Assembly (NCBI RefSeq): GCF_950295315.1
Contig: NC_080172.1
Coordinates: 118,935,635-118,999,634 of the forward strand
Direction: 5' to 3'
Length of the DNA: 64,000 nt
From: Erinaceus europaeus
Lineage: Eukaryota > Chordata > Mammalia > Eulipotyphla > Erinaceidae
The notes beneath the pieces are model-generated. The model made no database searches. It had not been told where the DNA came from and saw nothing but the letters and a program-made list of their open reading frames with translations. A program made the position numbers and the translations under genes. Below are positions 20,376 to 31,327 of the stretch, one piece after another. Position 1 is the stretch's first letter; the number at the start of each line of letters is the position of its first letter.

Positions 20376-20407
20376 ACATGGCATACTCTTCTATGCAACA
20401 AAAATGT

Positions 20408-20625
20408 GTCATGGGCCAGGTGGTGGCGCACCTGGTTGAGCACATGTCACAGGGCACAAGCACTCAGGTTCGAGCCCCTGGTCCCCACCTGTGGGGAAAG
20501 CTTCTTGAGTGGTGAAGCAGGGCTGCAGGTGTCTCTCTGTCTCTCTCCCTCTCTATCCCCCCCTCTCTATTTCTGACTGTCTCTATCCAATAAATAAATA
20601 AATATAATAAAAAATTTTAAATGTG
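20408..20625 (+). repeat. SINE-B copy
   Basis: Intact head GGGCCAGGTGGTGGCGCACC, B box GGTTCGAGCCCC and tail AATAAATAAATAAATA. AAAATGTGTCA flanks both ends (20400 and 20618) as a target duplication. Confidence 0.92.
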
Positions 20626-21235
20626 TCACGGTTCTTCAGAAAACCCAGCAGAGTGGTTGGCATACAAAGGGGAGCTGTCAGTTGCCATGCCTGGCAACCC
20701 TCCTACCAGGAAGGAAGAGCCTGAGGTGCTGGGAAGGTGAGCAGCCGTGCCAGCCGACGTCTCCCAAAACCCCAGGCCCCAAGACTCTCACTTGTGCGAG
20801 CTCTCGAGAGCTGACACACACCACAGGGCAACCTCCACTCCAACCTCTCACGTCAGCCGAAATGACCCGAGGTCACCCCAGCGGCCACAGGAAGCAATTT
20901 CAAAGCTGCTTGAAGATCCCCATGCTCGGAGAGGGTCATGGTGCTGTGACCGGCTGGCCGTGAGTCCGGCTGGCAAGACTGGGACAAGCGTCTGTTGAAA
21001 GGACAGACTGGAAGGACATCCAGTCAGAGAGCCGGCTGCTTCCTGAGCGTGGACAGCACTGGACGCAGGTCATCGGTGGGCTTCAGTGGTGACCTCCCTT
21101 CCTTTCTTCCTCAGCCATTACATGAATGTGTTTGGAGCTGGAGGCTCACCTGGTTTTTCTAAGTTCACAACCTTTTCTTCCCTGTGTGAAACACTGGTCC
21201 CTTTGTTTTTCAGGAAAAAAAAAAAACAGAATGTG
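20626..21235. other. Unique sequence
   Basis: No exon or repeat is recognised. Confidence 0.45.
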
Positions 21236-21300
21236 GGGATCTGGGTGGTGGCACACCCGGCTAAGTGCTCGTGTTACAGCGCACAAAGGACTTGGGTTCC
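21236..21300 (+). repeat. SINE-B 5' part cut by assembly gap
   Basis: Head (GGTGGTGGCACACCCGGCTAA) and GGACTTGGGTTCC are present up to the first N. Confidence 0.8.
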
Positions 21301-21500
21301 NNNNNNNNNNNNNNNNNNNNNNNNNNNNNNNNNNNNNNNNNNNNNNNNNNNNNNNNNNNNNNNNNNNNNNNNNNNNNNNNNNNNNNNNNNNNNNNNNNNN
21401 NNNNNNNNNNNNNNNNNNNNNNNNNNNNNNNNNNNNNNNNNNNNNNNNNNNNNNNNNNNNNNNNNNNNNNNNNNNNNNNNNNNNNNNNNNNNNNNNNNNN
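21301..21500. other. Assembly gap (200 N)
   Basis: Exactly 200 N. The flanks are a SINE-B head and a pyrimidine tract, suggesting a collapsed repeat of unknown true length. Confidence 0.99.
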
Positions 21501-21610
21501 CCCTCTCTCTCCTCCTCCCTCTCTCCCTCTCCCTCCCTCCCTCTCTCCCTCTCCCTCCCTCCCTCTTGCTCTCCCTCTCCCTCTTTTTTTCTCCTCTCTC
21601 TTCTCTCTTC
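21501..21610. repeat. Pyrimidine tract next to the gap
   Basis: CCCTCT and CCTCCC words with a short T run, probably an expanded SINE pyrimidine body. Confidence 0.85.
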
Positions 21611-21845
21611 ACTATCAGGGTTACTGCTGGCAGTGCCTGTATGCTGCGCCATTCCTGGTGACCATTTTGAACAGGGCATGTAAGACAGAGAGAGAGGGAG
21701 GGAGAGAGGTAAAAGAAGAGGACGTGTGCAGCACTGCTCCTTCACCTGCGAAGCTTCTCCCTGCAGCTGAGGGCTGGGGCTTGAACCCAGGTCCTGTCAC
21801 ATGGTGACATGCGTGTTCTCCTGAATGAACTGCCAACAGGCCACA
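21611..21845 (-). repeat. Old SINE-B/E-like copy
   Basis: Diverged reverse-strand copy with GGGCTTGAACCCAGGTCC and CTGCAGCTGAGGGCTGG. Confidence 0.6.
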
Positions 21846-21855
21846 AAAATGTCTT

Positions 21856-22150
21856 TCTATATTTTAATTTTTAATATTTACTTATTCTCCCTTTTGTTGC
21901 CCTTCTTTTTATTGTTGTAGTTATTGTTGTTGTTATTGATGTCGTTGTTATTGGGTAGGACAGAGAGAAATGGAGAGAGGAGGGGAAGACAGAGAGGGAG
22001 AGAGAAAGACAGACACCTGCAGACCTGCTTCACCGCCTGGGAAGCGACTCCCCTGCAGGTGGGGAGCCGGGGGCTCAAACCAGGATCCTTACCCCGGTCC
22101 TTGTGCTTTGCGCCACGTGCGCTTAACCCGCTGCACTGCCGCCTGACTCC
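21856..22150 (-). repeat. SINE-A copy
   Basis: Reverse-strand full-length copy with an AAATGTCTTT duplication on both sides (21847 and 22160). Confidence 0.9.
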
Positions 22151-22169
22151 CACAAAAAAAATGTCTTTA

Positions 22170-22850
22170 TAATAAGAGCAATGTTCCTCAGCTAGCTAAG
22201 CACATTGGTTTTCTGCACAAGGCTTTAAATAAAGATAACCTGCATCCGAGGGAAGAAAGGCTTCCTGAAGGAGGCTTGTATAGCCACCAAGCCTCTTCCT
22301 TCTTGACAGATGGCTGGTCAGCAACCCCCTAAGTGTTCGGAACCCAACACTGGGCTCTGTGAATTCTGCACGAGAGACAGAAGTAGGAGAGAGGCCCTGC
22401 GAGCCTGCCCACTTCTCCAGAGTGACCTGAGAATGTCCCTCAGGGACAGACGCCTGCTCGGCAGGGACCCCTGGTGATGCCGATGGGTGGGGGTGGGGAA
22501 GGGGCAGCACCTGGGGCTCTGCCAGCGTCTCCACTACTTACAGCAGGAGGTGAAGACAAGAAGGATCCCAGCCCTCATCCCTGACGCCTCAGATGCTCTG
22601 CTCGCGCCGTGCTCCGCCCCAGAAGGGTCACCCAGTCGAGCTCCTGCGGAGGAGGAAGCCGAGGTGAGGAGAGGCCAGGCAGGCGGAGGCCCGCGGGCTG
22701 GCTCTCAGGAGTTCTTGCTCAGGACAGGAGCAGATGGACAGATCTCTGTCCATCCTCGCTGGGTATCCTTTCTGGCCTTTAGACCGAGCATAGAAGGGTT
22801 CACTTGTTCTACAAGTGTAAGTATTATTTTATGGAGTTGTTTCCCCCCTA
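22170..22850. other. Unique sequence
   Basis: No exon or repeat is recognised. Confidence 0.45.
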
Positions 22851-22854
22851 TTTT

Positions 22855-23115
22855 TTAAATTTTATTTATTTATTCCCTTTTGTTGCCCTTGTTGTTTTAT
22901 TGTTGTAGTTATTATTGTTGTTGTAGTCGTTGTTGGATAGGACAGAGAGAAATGGAGAGAGGAGGGGAAGACAGAGAGGAGGAGATAAAGACAGACACCT
23001 GCAGACCTGCTTCACCTGCAGGTGGGGAGCCGGGGTTCGAACCGGGATCCTTATGCCGGTCCTTGTGCTTTGCACCACCTGCGCTTAACCCACTGCGCTA
23101 CCGCCCGACTCCCTC
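22855..23115 (-). repeat. SINE-A copy with internal deletion
   Basis: Reverse-strand copy lacking about 20 bases in the part normally reading GCCTGTGAAGCGACTCCCCTG. CCCCCTATTTTTT flanks both ends as a target duplication. Confidence 0.9.
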
Positions 23116-23319
23116 CCCCCTATTTTTTGACAATACTAATTCTTATTCTTTTCCCCCTCAACCTCTTCCTCCTCTTCTTCTGAGGAGAGGCCAGAAGCTC
23201 CACTGGTGTTGGGTATAAAGCCACACACATGAACGGCATGAACGGCAGTGCAGGACACTGGCCGGCTTGGAAGATCATGCCTCACCTTGTTTTCTTTCCT
23301 CAGACCAGACTCTTATCTA

Positions 23320-23580
23320 TTTATTTACTTATTTATTTTCCCTCCAGGGTTATCGCTGGGGCTCAGTGCCTGCACTTCAAATCCATTGCTCCTGTGGCCA
23401 TTTTTTCAATTTTTTTTTTTGATAGGACAGAGAGAAATTGAGAAAGTAAGGTGAATGGGAGAGGGAGAGAGAAACAGAGATACCTGCAGGTGAGGATCCA
23501 GGTGCTCGAACCTGGATCCTTGCGCGAGTCCTTATGCTTCGTACTATGTACACTTAACCCTGTGCCACCGCCCAGCCCCA
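23320..23580 (-). repeat. SINE-E copy
   Basis: Reverse-strand 3' module with GGGTTATCGCTGGGGCTCAG, then a body and head ending CGCCCAGCCCC. Confidence 0.8.
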
Positions 23581-23925
23581 ATACCCAGATCCTTAACCCT
23601 AAGTCACACCCCCGAGTCTGCTTCCTGTCCTAGACAGTCAGGCCAGAAGTACTGAGCACGAATCCCAAAATACTGAGACATTACTTCACGCCGCTCTCTC
23701 AGACCTCTGTGGTGATGACACTGCCGGACCCTCACCACAGCTGCTAACGTTTTAGAGATGAGGAAACTGAGGCCCAGGGAGCAGGTGAGTGTGGGCCATG
23801 AAACAGCAAAAGAAAAACCACTTTGGACCATGAGAAGCTGGCGCCAGCCCCCCGGGGCTTCTGACTGCGAGCCCTGAGCTGGCCCTGCACGTAGCACCTT
23901 CCTGACAGAGCGGCAACAAGAGAGG
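23581..23925. other. Unique sequence
   Basis: Contains ACTGAGGCCCAGGGAGCAG, a common fragment of ancient mammalian repeats. No exon is recognised. Confidence 0.4.
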
Positions 23926-23929
23926 CCAG

Positions 23930-24060
23930 AGAGCTCCCAGCCCCAGAGCAGAAGACTTGCAGGTCTCAGGCTCGATCCCTGCCGACACCGTCCGCCAGAG
24001 CTGAGCAGTGCTTTGATGCTCTCCCTCTCTCTTTCCCTCACTCTGTTTGTAACAAAAAGA
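23930..24060 (+). repeat. Old SINE-D copy
   Basis: GGCTCGATCCCTGCC box and CAGAGCTGAGCAGTGCTTTG body. Confidence 0.65.
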
Positions 24061-24084
24061 AATCTCTCCTAAAATACACAGAGG

Positions 24085-24830
24085 AGAGAGGCAGGCAGTG
24101 GTGCATCTGCTGCAGCACATGGTGCCTGGCACAAGGACTCAGGTTCAAGCCCCCAGTCCCCAACTGTAGGGGGGAGGCTTCAAGAGCAGTAGAGTAGGGC
24201 TGCAGCTCTCTCTCTATATCTATCTATCTCTATCTATCTATTGCCCCTCTGCCGGGTTAGTGTGGGGGTACCTCTTCCCGGCGCGTACTCTCTGGGTTGG
24301 AAAAAACTCGGCCGGAGCCGGCCTGGGCTGCTGCTTACTCAGCGATGCAGGAGAGAGAGTCTTGAACTCGTGGCAGAGTGGTAATGCAATGTCTTGATTG
24401 ATCAGAGAGACAACACTTTTATAGGATAGAACTGGAAGTGGCAAGTCGGAAATGGCTTGACATGGTTTGGAAAGGGGCGGAGAAAGGCAAAGGGGCTGGG
24501 AAAATAGAAACTTCCTTAGCAACTGTTGTGAGGTTTTAACTGGTGGGATTAATGTTACCCTGCAGGCGGGGAGGGTCTCAAGGTAGAAAGAAGACAGATC
24601 AAAGGAATGGAGTGGGTGGGGATCTTTCAGGCAAAACAATAATTATGTAAATAGGCCATAGTATCAGGAATACAGGGTGGAGCAGGGGGAGCTGGCTTAA
24701 TGCCCGACACCCCTCCCCCTATGGGTTTCTCTCTATCCTGTCAAATAAAAAGAACAGCACAGCCACCAGCAGAAGACTCCCCACACAGGCGCTGAGCCCC
24801 AGGGACTAAGAATGTGGACCCACCGCCCAG
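24085..24830 (+). repeat. SINE-B/E copy split by a solo LTR
   Basis: The 5' part is 24085-24249 with a (TATC)n run at 24216-24241. It resumes after the LTR at about 24716 (TATGGGTTTCTCTCTATCC) and ends in a degraded E module near 24820. Confidence 0.8.
24250..24709 (-). mobile_element. Solo LTR inside a SINE (class II type by target-site length)
   Basis: On the minus strand it begins TGTCGGGCATTAAGC and ends CACTAACCCGGCA. A 6-bp target duplication CCCCTC flanks it (24244-24249 and 24710-24715). A TATAAAAG box lies on the minus strand near 24415-24425. No internal retroviral sequence remains. Confidence 0.88.
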
Positions 24831-25620
24831 CACCATCACCAGGAGCTTGCATGGCTCTGCCTTGCAAGTTGCGGGACTTTCTGCAGCCCGTCAGTCATGA
24901 GCCAACTGAATCTAAAGTCGGCATGCGGAAGGCTCACAGTCAACAGCTGAGTGAGAAGATTTGGCAGGTGCAGGGTCCCGGCTAGATTTCCAATCTGCGG
25001 CAAAGTCTCTCAGCAAAACATGAAAATGCACGTGCTACGGCAGAGGCCTGGATGGTTCACTGAGCAGACTGGCTATTTTTTGCCCCCTTTTGGTACAATT
25101 CTGGTAACCGCTAGGAGCTCAGGTGACCTACTCAGACCTGCTCACAGTCAGCCTTCACTTCAGACGCTGCTGTTTCTAAATCAGGTCCCAGCTCCCCGGC
25201 CGGCTCCCTTGTCCCTTTCGAATCTGCAAAGACCGCAGGACTCTCATCTTTCAAAGGAGCAGATGAAGATGTTCTGCAAAGGCGGGCACGGACCCACAGC
25301 GGGCTTGCAGCCACGCTCCCGCAGACTCTACTTAGCACTGGCTGTGTGGTCGCCTAAGGAGACGGGATTCTAATTCTGGCCCGAGCAGGGCCTCCAAGCC
25401 GGCAGGGTCCGACCCACCCAAGGTCCCGCCAGGCACAAGTGCTGCTTGGTGTCCTGGTGTTTCCCAGGAGCTTGGCTCAGACCCCGGCAGTCACCTCTGC
25501 AGAACTGTTCCTGACAACTGGTCACTGAGAACTATTCTTCTGCAGGGGACCGTCTAGTCAATAGAAGGATCCCATCAATTCCTGTGAGGGGAGACGATGC
25601 TTGAGGGGACCTTGAACTTT
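24831..25620. other. Unique sequence
   Basis: No exon or repeat is recognised. Confidence 0.45.
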
Positions 25621-25621
25621 T

Positions 25622-25790
25622 ATATCTGGGTATTGGTGCTGGCATTACAAATCCACTGCTCCTGGAGGCCTCCCCCCCCCCCATCTTATTGGATGAGAGA
25701 GAGAAATTGAGAACTGAGGCTTGAAGCTGGACCTTTTGAGTACTTCCTTGTGCTTAGTACTATGTGTGCCTAACTGGGTAACCTTGCCCA
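25622..25790 (-). repeat. SINE-E copy, degraded
   Basis: CCACTGCTCCTGGAGGCC module followed by a shortened body (GAGAGAGAAATTGAGAACTG). Confidence 0.65.
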
Positions 25791-25862
25791 GCACCCCTGC
25801 TGCTGCCCTAGCAGAGAGGACTGAAGACCTTTGTGTAGACAGCTGAGAATGACACCAGGGTT

Positions 25863-26055
25863 CGGGGCCAGGCGGTGGCGCACCTGACTAAGCACACAGG
25901 TCACAGTGTTTAAGGACCCAGGTTCAAGCCCCCTGTCCCCATCTGCAGGGGGAAGCTTCATGAGTGGTGAAGCAGGGTTGCAGGGATCTCTCCCTCTTTC
26001 TCTCCCCCTTTCCTCTCTCAGTTTCTCTATTTTCATCCATTAATAAATAAATATA
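25863..26055 (+). repeat. SINE-B copy
   Basis: Intact head GGGGCCAGGCGGTGGCGCAC and tail AATAAATAAATATATGG. Confidence 0.92.
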
Positions 26056-26484
26056 TGGAAAGACAACAAAGGCGTCCACGGCTCCACGAGCAGCAGTTTG
26101 ACAAAGAGCTACCCAACCACCAGAGGTTGGCACCAGGATTTCAACTCCTGTTCCTACTCTCAAGATGCAGGGCTTTCCCACCTCCCCTGCTGCCCTGCCA
26201 AGGCCCTGGGAGCTGCAGAACACCTTCCACAGACCTTCACAGCTGCTGCCAGACAGAACAAGCAGGGTTCTTTGCTCATGACTAACTGGTGGGGGTGCTG
26301 GGGGCTTTGGACTGGGCTAAGCCCAAACCACCTGCACAGGGCACGGGGCTCAGAGTCGCAGTAACAGGCCTGATCATGGTGGACGACGTGTAGACAGAGG
26401 CCACATGCTCAATTCAGGTACAGCTCTCACGAGGGACCCGTCTGTTTGCTCAGACCCAGCAGCTGAGCAGGGATGAAGTCAGAG
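26056..26484. other. Unique sequence
   Basis: No exon or repeat is recognised. Confidence 0.45.
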
Positions 26485-26815
26485 TTTGACTCCCCGGGCA
26501 GATGCCCTCACCCATGTGTCCTGGAGCCTCCCCTTCCCAGAACCCTGCCCCACTAGGGAAAGACAGAGACAGGCTGGGGGTGTGGATCCACCTGCCAACA
26601 CCCATGTCCAGTGGAGAAGCAATGACAGAAGCCAGAGCTCCCACCTTCTGCTCCCCATAAAGAGTTTGGTTCCATGTTCTCAGAGGGATAAAGAACAGGG
26701 AAGCTTCCAATGGAGGGGATGGGACATAGAGCTCTGGTGGTGGGAACTGTGTAGAATTATACCCTTTTACCCACGTGTTGATTATAATTAAATCAATAAA
26801 AAAAGAACTTTAACA
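26485..26815 (+). repeat. R3 LINE-3'-UTR-like copy
   Basis: Long copy (GATGCCCTCACCCATGTGTC to ATTATAATTAAATCAATAAA) ending in an A-rich tail. Confidence 0.82.
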
Positions 26816-26836
26816 AGCTAAAAAAGAAAAGAAACT

Positions 26837-27618
26837 GGGAGTTGTTGTTTTCGCCAGGCTGGCTTCATGGGTGGGTAACAAGATGACCCGGGACTCATGG
26901 CTGGGTTGTAGGCAGTATCTCTTTATTCATGCAGGACACAGCGCAATCTATACCAAGCTAGACTAAACTAACAACTAACTAAAACGAACAATGTTGTCTT
27001 TATATATACTTCCCAAGTAGGGTGTGAACAGGATGTGACACAGAGAGGGTGGAGAGAAAAGTGACTGGTGAAAATCAGGGTGTGACAAGGAGAGGATCAG
27101 GGTGTGACAAGGAGAGGGGGTGGAGCAGGTGAGAATTCTACCACTAAACCACCAATGCCCTGGAGGGAAGGTGGTGCTTTATGTAAATGTAAAAGTGATT
27201 TATGTAAATACACGGCAGTGGTTATGTAAATAGAATACAGTGGTTATGTAAATAGAATGCAGTGTTAAGCAGGGGGGATTTAAACCAAATGAAACAGAAG
27301 GGGTTTTTAAAAGCAGAATTAGAAGATACCAACAGGGAGTCAGGTAGCACAGCGGGTTAAGTGTAGGTGGAGCAAAGCACAAGGACCAGCATAAGGATCC
27401 CGGTTCGAGCCCCCAGCTCCCCACCTGAAGGGGAGTCGCTTCACAGGCGGTGAAGCAGGTCTGCAGGTATCTGTCTTTCTCTCCCCCTCTCTGTCTTCCC
27501 CTCCTCTCTCCATTTCTTTCTGTCCTATCCAACAACAACGACATCAATAACAACAATAATAACTACAACAATAAAACAAGGGTAACAAAGGGAATAAATA
27601 AATATAAAAATATTTTTT
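26837..27618 (+). repeat. SINE-A copy split by a solo LTR
   Basis: The first six bases (GGGAGT) are at 26837-26842; the copy resumes at 27335. The SINE's own 17-bp target duplication AAAAAAGAAAAGAAACT is perfect at 26820-26836 and 27619-27635. Confidence 0.95.
26843..27334 (-). mobile_element. Solo LTR inserted in a SINE-A head
   Basis: On the minus strand it begins TGTTGGTATC and ends GCGAAAACAACA, and belongs to the same family as the LTR at 54838-55256. The 6-bp duplication GGGAGT (26837-26842 and 27335-27340) is the SINE's own first six bases. It carries TATATATAAAG and AATAAAG on the minus strand and an internal duplication (CAGGGTGTGACAAGGAGAGG, twice). Confidence 0.95.
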
Positions 27619-27639
27619 AAAAAAGAAAAGAAACTAAGA

Positions 27640-28000
27640 TGCCACAAAGCCAAAGCCACAAAACAAAGTCCTCAACAAGCAAGCAGTGAAGCCGGGAGTT
27701 AAGCCAGGACTGGGCTCAAGCTTTGCCTGCCTGCCTGCCTGCAGCCTGGTGAGCGGAGAGCCAGTAGGTCCAGATGCAGAAAGCTGCAGGGGTGCTGGGA
27801 TAGGGCTGGGCTACAGGGTGGGCTTTCTGACCTTGCCCTGCCCGGCAGCAGCAGCTGGGAGCCCTGAGGCTCAGTTGTTTCAGTCAAAAAAGAATAAAAT
27901 AAAATAAAAAAGGTCTTTTCTCTTTGGAGAGAGAGGGTCTGACCTAGTGGGGAAGCAAAGTACTGTCTTGGGTGCGGCACCAGAAAGGACCTGAGAGTGC
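27640..28000. other. Unique sequence
   Basis: A TGCCTGCC run near 27724. No exon is recognised. Confidence 0.4.
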
Positions 28001-28103
28001 GGGACAGGAAGTTGGGGACAGGAAGTCAGGGACCAGGGCGTGGGACAGGAAGTTGGGGACAGGAAGTCAGGGAGAGGAAGTCGGGATAGGAAGTCGGGAA
28101 AGC
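28000..28103. repeat. Minisatellite, unit about 16 bp
   Basis: Repeated GGGACAGGAAGTTGGGGACAG-like units (GACAGGAAGTCAGGGA, GATAGGAAGTCGGGA). Confidence 0.85.
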
Positions 28104-28279
28104 CTTCTTAAACAGGGTGACTTTGAAGGTGGGCCCAGAAGCAGCAGCAGATCTGGGTGGGCTTCAAGGAAGGGGTGATTTGGGAAATGAGGAGGTGGAG
28201 GGGCATTTGGAGAAGCAGCTGGCTCAGGCACAAGGAAGGAACTGCAGAGTGAGAGGACCTTGCTGGGAGGAAGACTGAG

Positions 28280-28465
28280 TTGGGGGCTGGGTTACGCACA
28301 CATAGTACCAAGCACAAGGACCCACACAAGGATCCAGGTTCGAGCCCTGCTCCCCACCTGCAGAGGGGGGGTCACTTCACAAGTGGTGAAGCAGGTCTGC
28401 AGGTGTCTCTCTGTCTCTCTGTCTCCCCCACTCTGCCCCTCTCAATTTCTAATTAAAAAGTCCCT
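28280..28465 (+). repeat. SINE-B/E copy
   Basis: CACATAGTACCAAGCACAAG head part, GGTTCGAGCCC box and pyrimidine body. Confidence 0.8.
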
Positions 28466-28467
28466 GA

Positions 28468-28800
28468 TCCTACCAGGCGGTGGCTCACCTGGTTAAGTGC
28501 ACATAATACTAAGCACAAGGATCCAGGTTCAAGCCCCCGCTACTGACTACAGGGGGGGGATGCTTCACAAACAGTAAAGCAGGTCTGCAGGTGTCTCTCC
28601 CTACCTAGCTCTCCCTCCTCCCTCAGTTTCTCTCTGTCCTATAGAACAAACATTAGGAAGAAAAAAATGGGGGGAGGGGAGAAAAGGCACGGCAAGGAAA
28701 CAAAAGAATGGCCCCCGGGAGTGGTAGATGTGTAGTGTGGGCACTGAGCCCCAGCAATAACCCTGGAGGCGGAAGGAAGGAAGGGAGGAAGGGAGGGAGG
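28468..28800 (+). repeat. SINE-E copy
   Basis: Head CCAGGCGGTGGCTCACC and the 3' module with GGGCACTGAGCCCCAGCA; the A-rich end has become a (GGAAGGA)n run at 28769-28805. Confidence 0.85.
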
Positions 28801-28944
28801 GAGGAAGCAAGCGTCAGGCTGAGTCCACATGCCATGTAGGGCAGTGGCCACTGGTGTCTGCTGAACATTCACTCCCTTGCAAGGTGCCAGAGGCCTGCAC
28901 ACACAGAGCCACCCTTTGGTGACAGCCTCTCTCTTTCTGTTTCT

Positions 28945-29505
28945 TTCTTTATTGGGGGATTAATGGCTTACAGCCGACAGTAAAATACAGTAGTCTGTAC
29001 ATGTGTAACATTTGCCAGTTTTCCACATAACTCAATACCCCAGCTCCTCCTCTGCCATCCTGTTCCAAGACCTGAACCCTCCCCCCACCCCAGAGTCCCT
29101 GACTTTGGTGTAGCACACCAACTCCAAGTCCAAGTTCTGCTCTGTGTTTTCCCTTCTGATTTTGCTTTTCAACTTCTATGAGTGAGACCATCCCGTATGC
29201 ATCCTTCTCTTTCTGGCTGATCTCACTTCACATGATTCCTTCAAGCTCCATCCAAGATGGGGTGAAGAGAATGAAATCGCCATTTTTGACAGCTGAGTAG
29301 TATTCCACTGTGTATCTAGACCATAACTTGCTCAGCCACTCATCTGTAGTTGGACACCTGGGCTGCTTCCAGGTTTTGGCTATTACAGATTGTGCTGCTA
29401 TGAACATTATGTGCACACAGATCATTTTGGATGGGTGTGTTGGGTTCCTCAGGATCTGCCCCCAGGAGAGGAACTGCAGGGTCACAGAGCAGGTCACTCT
29501 CTCTT
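28945..29505 (-). repeat. L1 3' end with ORF2 C-terminus
   Basis: On the minus strand it encodes the end of ORF2 (KTWKQPRCPTTDEWLSK and YTVEYYSAVKNGDF) followed by the 3' UTR and a CCAATAAAG end. It is 5'-truncated and has frame breaks near 29235. Confidence 0.9.
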
Positions 29506-30375
29506 AAGGAGGAGGGGTGCCCAGCCACCAGGTCTCGCCCTCCTCACAGGGCAGCAAGCAGGTGGGCACAGAAGCTCGGCCCTGCTGTCTCCCCTCCTCC
29601 GAGTCTCTCCCCAAAGGCAGTGGGGGGGGGGGTAACAGGCGGTGCAGCTGGGTATTAAGTGGGTCCTGAGTATCACTCCCACTGCCCGAGTGCCCACGTG
29701 GGGACCCACACCAGGGGCAAGGAGCCGATGTGATTTCCCGAAAGGCTGCAGAACTCCGAGGTTACAACAGCTGATGAGAAGCCCGTTTCCATGTCATGTG
29801 GGGAGGTGTGGGAGGGCTGGAGAGACTGCTTAGCTGTTTCTGACAGAATCATCAGCAAAACTGAGCTGCTGGAAGTTGCTAAGCCACCAGCCCTGCAATC
29901 CCAGCCCAGGTGCCCAGGGTGCCTGGCGAGGCCTGCACAGGCCAGCAGCCCTCACTGGTAGTGCCCCCACCGGAAGCCTCACTGATGGAGGCTGGCATGA
30001 CCACCAGCACAGAAACCATCCCCTTCTCCCTGTGGGCAAGGACTTCAGTGTCTGCACACCCACTCTGGGCTCAAGTGGGAACGTCGCTGAAATACTGGAA
30101 GCCATCCTATTGCCAGCTCCTCACAGGGTGCGATGTGCCTTCCTAGGCAAACCGTGACCATCTTGAAGGGAGATCTAAGCCGTGCTCACGTCTTAACCCT
30201 GGGCCATCCTCCAGGCCAGACAAGACTGAGTGTGTGGGACACAGCAAGGGAGTGGACCCCAGGTCCTCTGACAGCAGGGCGTCTACCAACACTGGAATGT
30301 TAGCAGCCACTCAAGAATTCATCCTCATATTCCAAGTGTCTAGGAACGCTCAGATTTGCAGAAAAGTTCCTTCTG
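29506..30375. other. Unique sequence
   Basis: No exon or repeat is recognised. Confidence 0.45.
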
Positions 30376-30377
30376 AG

Positions 30378-30545
30378 GGAGGCCGGGCGGTGGCACGCCT
30401 GGCTAAAAGCACACATTATAACGCACAAGGACCCAAGGTCAAGCCCCGTCCCCACCTGCAAGGGGGAAGCAGGTCTGCAGTTGTCTCTCTTGTCTCTCAA
30501 CCTCCCCCTCCCCTCTCAATTGCTCTCTCTCTAATATGCACAGAT
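30378..30545 (+). repeat. SINE-B copy, shortened
   Basis: Head GAGGCCGGGCGGTGGCACGC; a deletion removes part of GGGAAGCTTCACGAGTGGTG. Confidence 0.82.
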
Positions 30546-30904
30546 TGAGAGAGAGAGAGAGAGAGGGAGAGAGAGAGGGGAAGTGCCTTTTGAAGTTATC
30601 CTATTCCACATCAAAAGAAATCTTCATTCACTAGAGGGTAACCCTGAAGGGATGTGAGGCTAGGGGTTGGGAGAAGCAGCTGGGGGGGGGGGGGCAGAAA
30701 AGTCTTGTAGGCAGAAGGGAGGGAGGAGCAAAGGCCTGGAGGAGAGGGAGGGTGTTTAGGGTGTCCTGAGAGGACAGGAGGGAGGGCAGGAGACCAGGGG
30801 AAGAAATGCCTTTGCAGGTCTGAAGGCAGAAGGCTGGGAATGTTTCCGTGTAATGGGAAGGAAGGTCATCTCCTCAGCAGGAGGAGGGAGAGGGCCGGGG
30901 TAGA

Positions 30905-31020
30905 GAGCAGAATGGCTATGCTAAGAGACTCATGCCTGAGGCTCTAAGACCCAGGTTCAATTCCCCCACACCATCCTAGACCAGAGCTGAGCAGTGCTCT
31001 GATAAAATAAAATAAAGAGG
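30905..31020 (+). repeat. SINE-D copy
   Basis: AGCAGAATGGCTATGCTAAG head and CAGAGCTGAGCAGTGCTCTG body. Confidence 0.82.
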
Positions 31021-31082
31021 AGGAGGATTAAGAAGAAAAAGAAAAAAGTAGATGGAGGAAGGGAGAAAGGACAAGGTTTGAT

Positions 31083-31310
31083 AGGCCAGGTGATGGTACA
31101 CCTGGTTGAGTGCTCACATTACAACGCACAAGGACCTGGGTTCAAGCCCGTCCCCACCTGCAGGAGGAACGCTTCCTAAGTGGTGAAGCAGGGCTGCAGG
31201 TCTCTTTCTCTCTTTCTCTCTCTATCTCCCCCTTCCCTCAATTTCTCTGTCTCTAACAAAATGAAATTTTAAAAAATGAAAAACTATTAAGATAAACAAA
31301 TAAATAAAAA
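31083..31310 (+). repeat. SINE-B copy
   Basis: GGCCAGGTGATGGTACACC head and a full body with an A-rich end. Confidence 0.9.
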
Positions 31311-31327
31311 TAGGATGTTCCCAGTGG

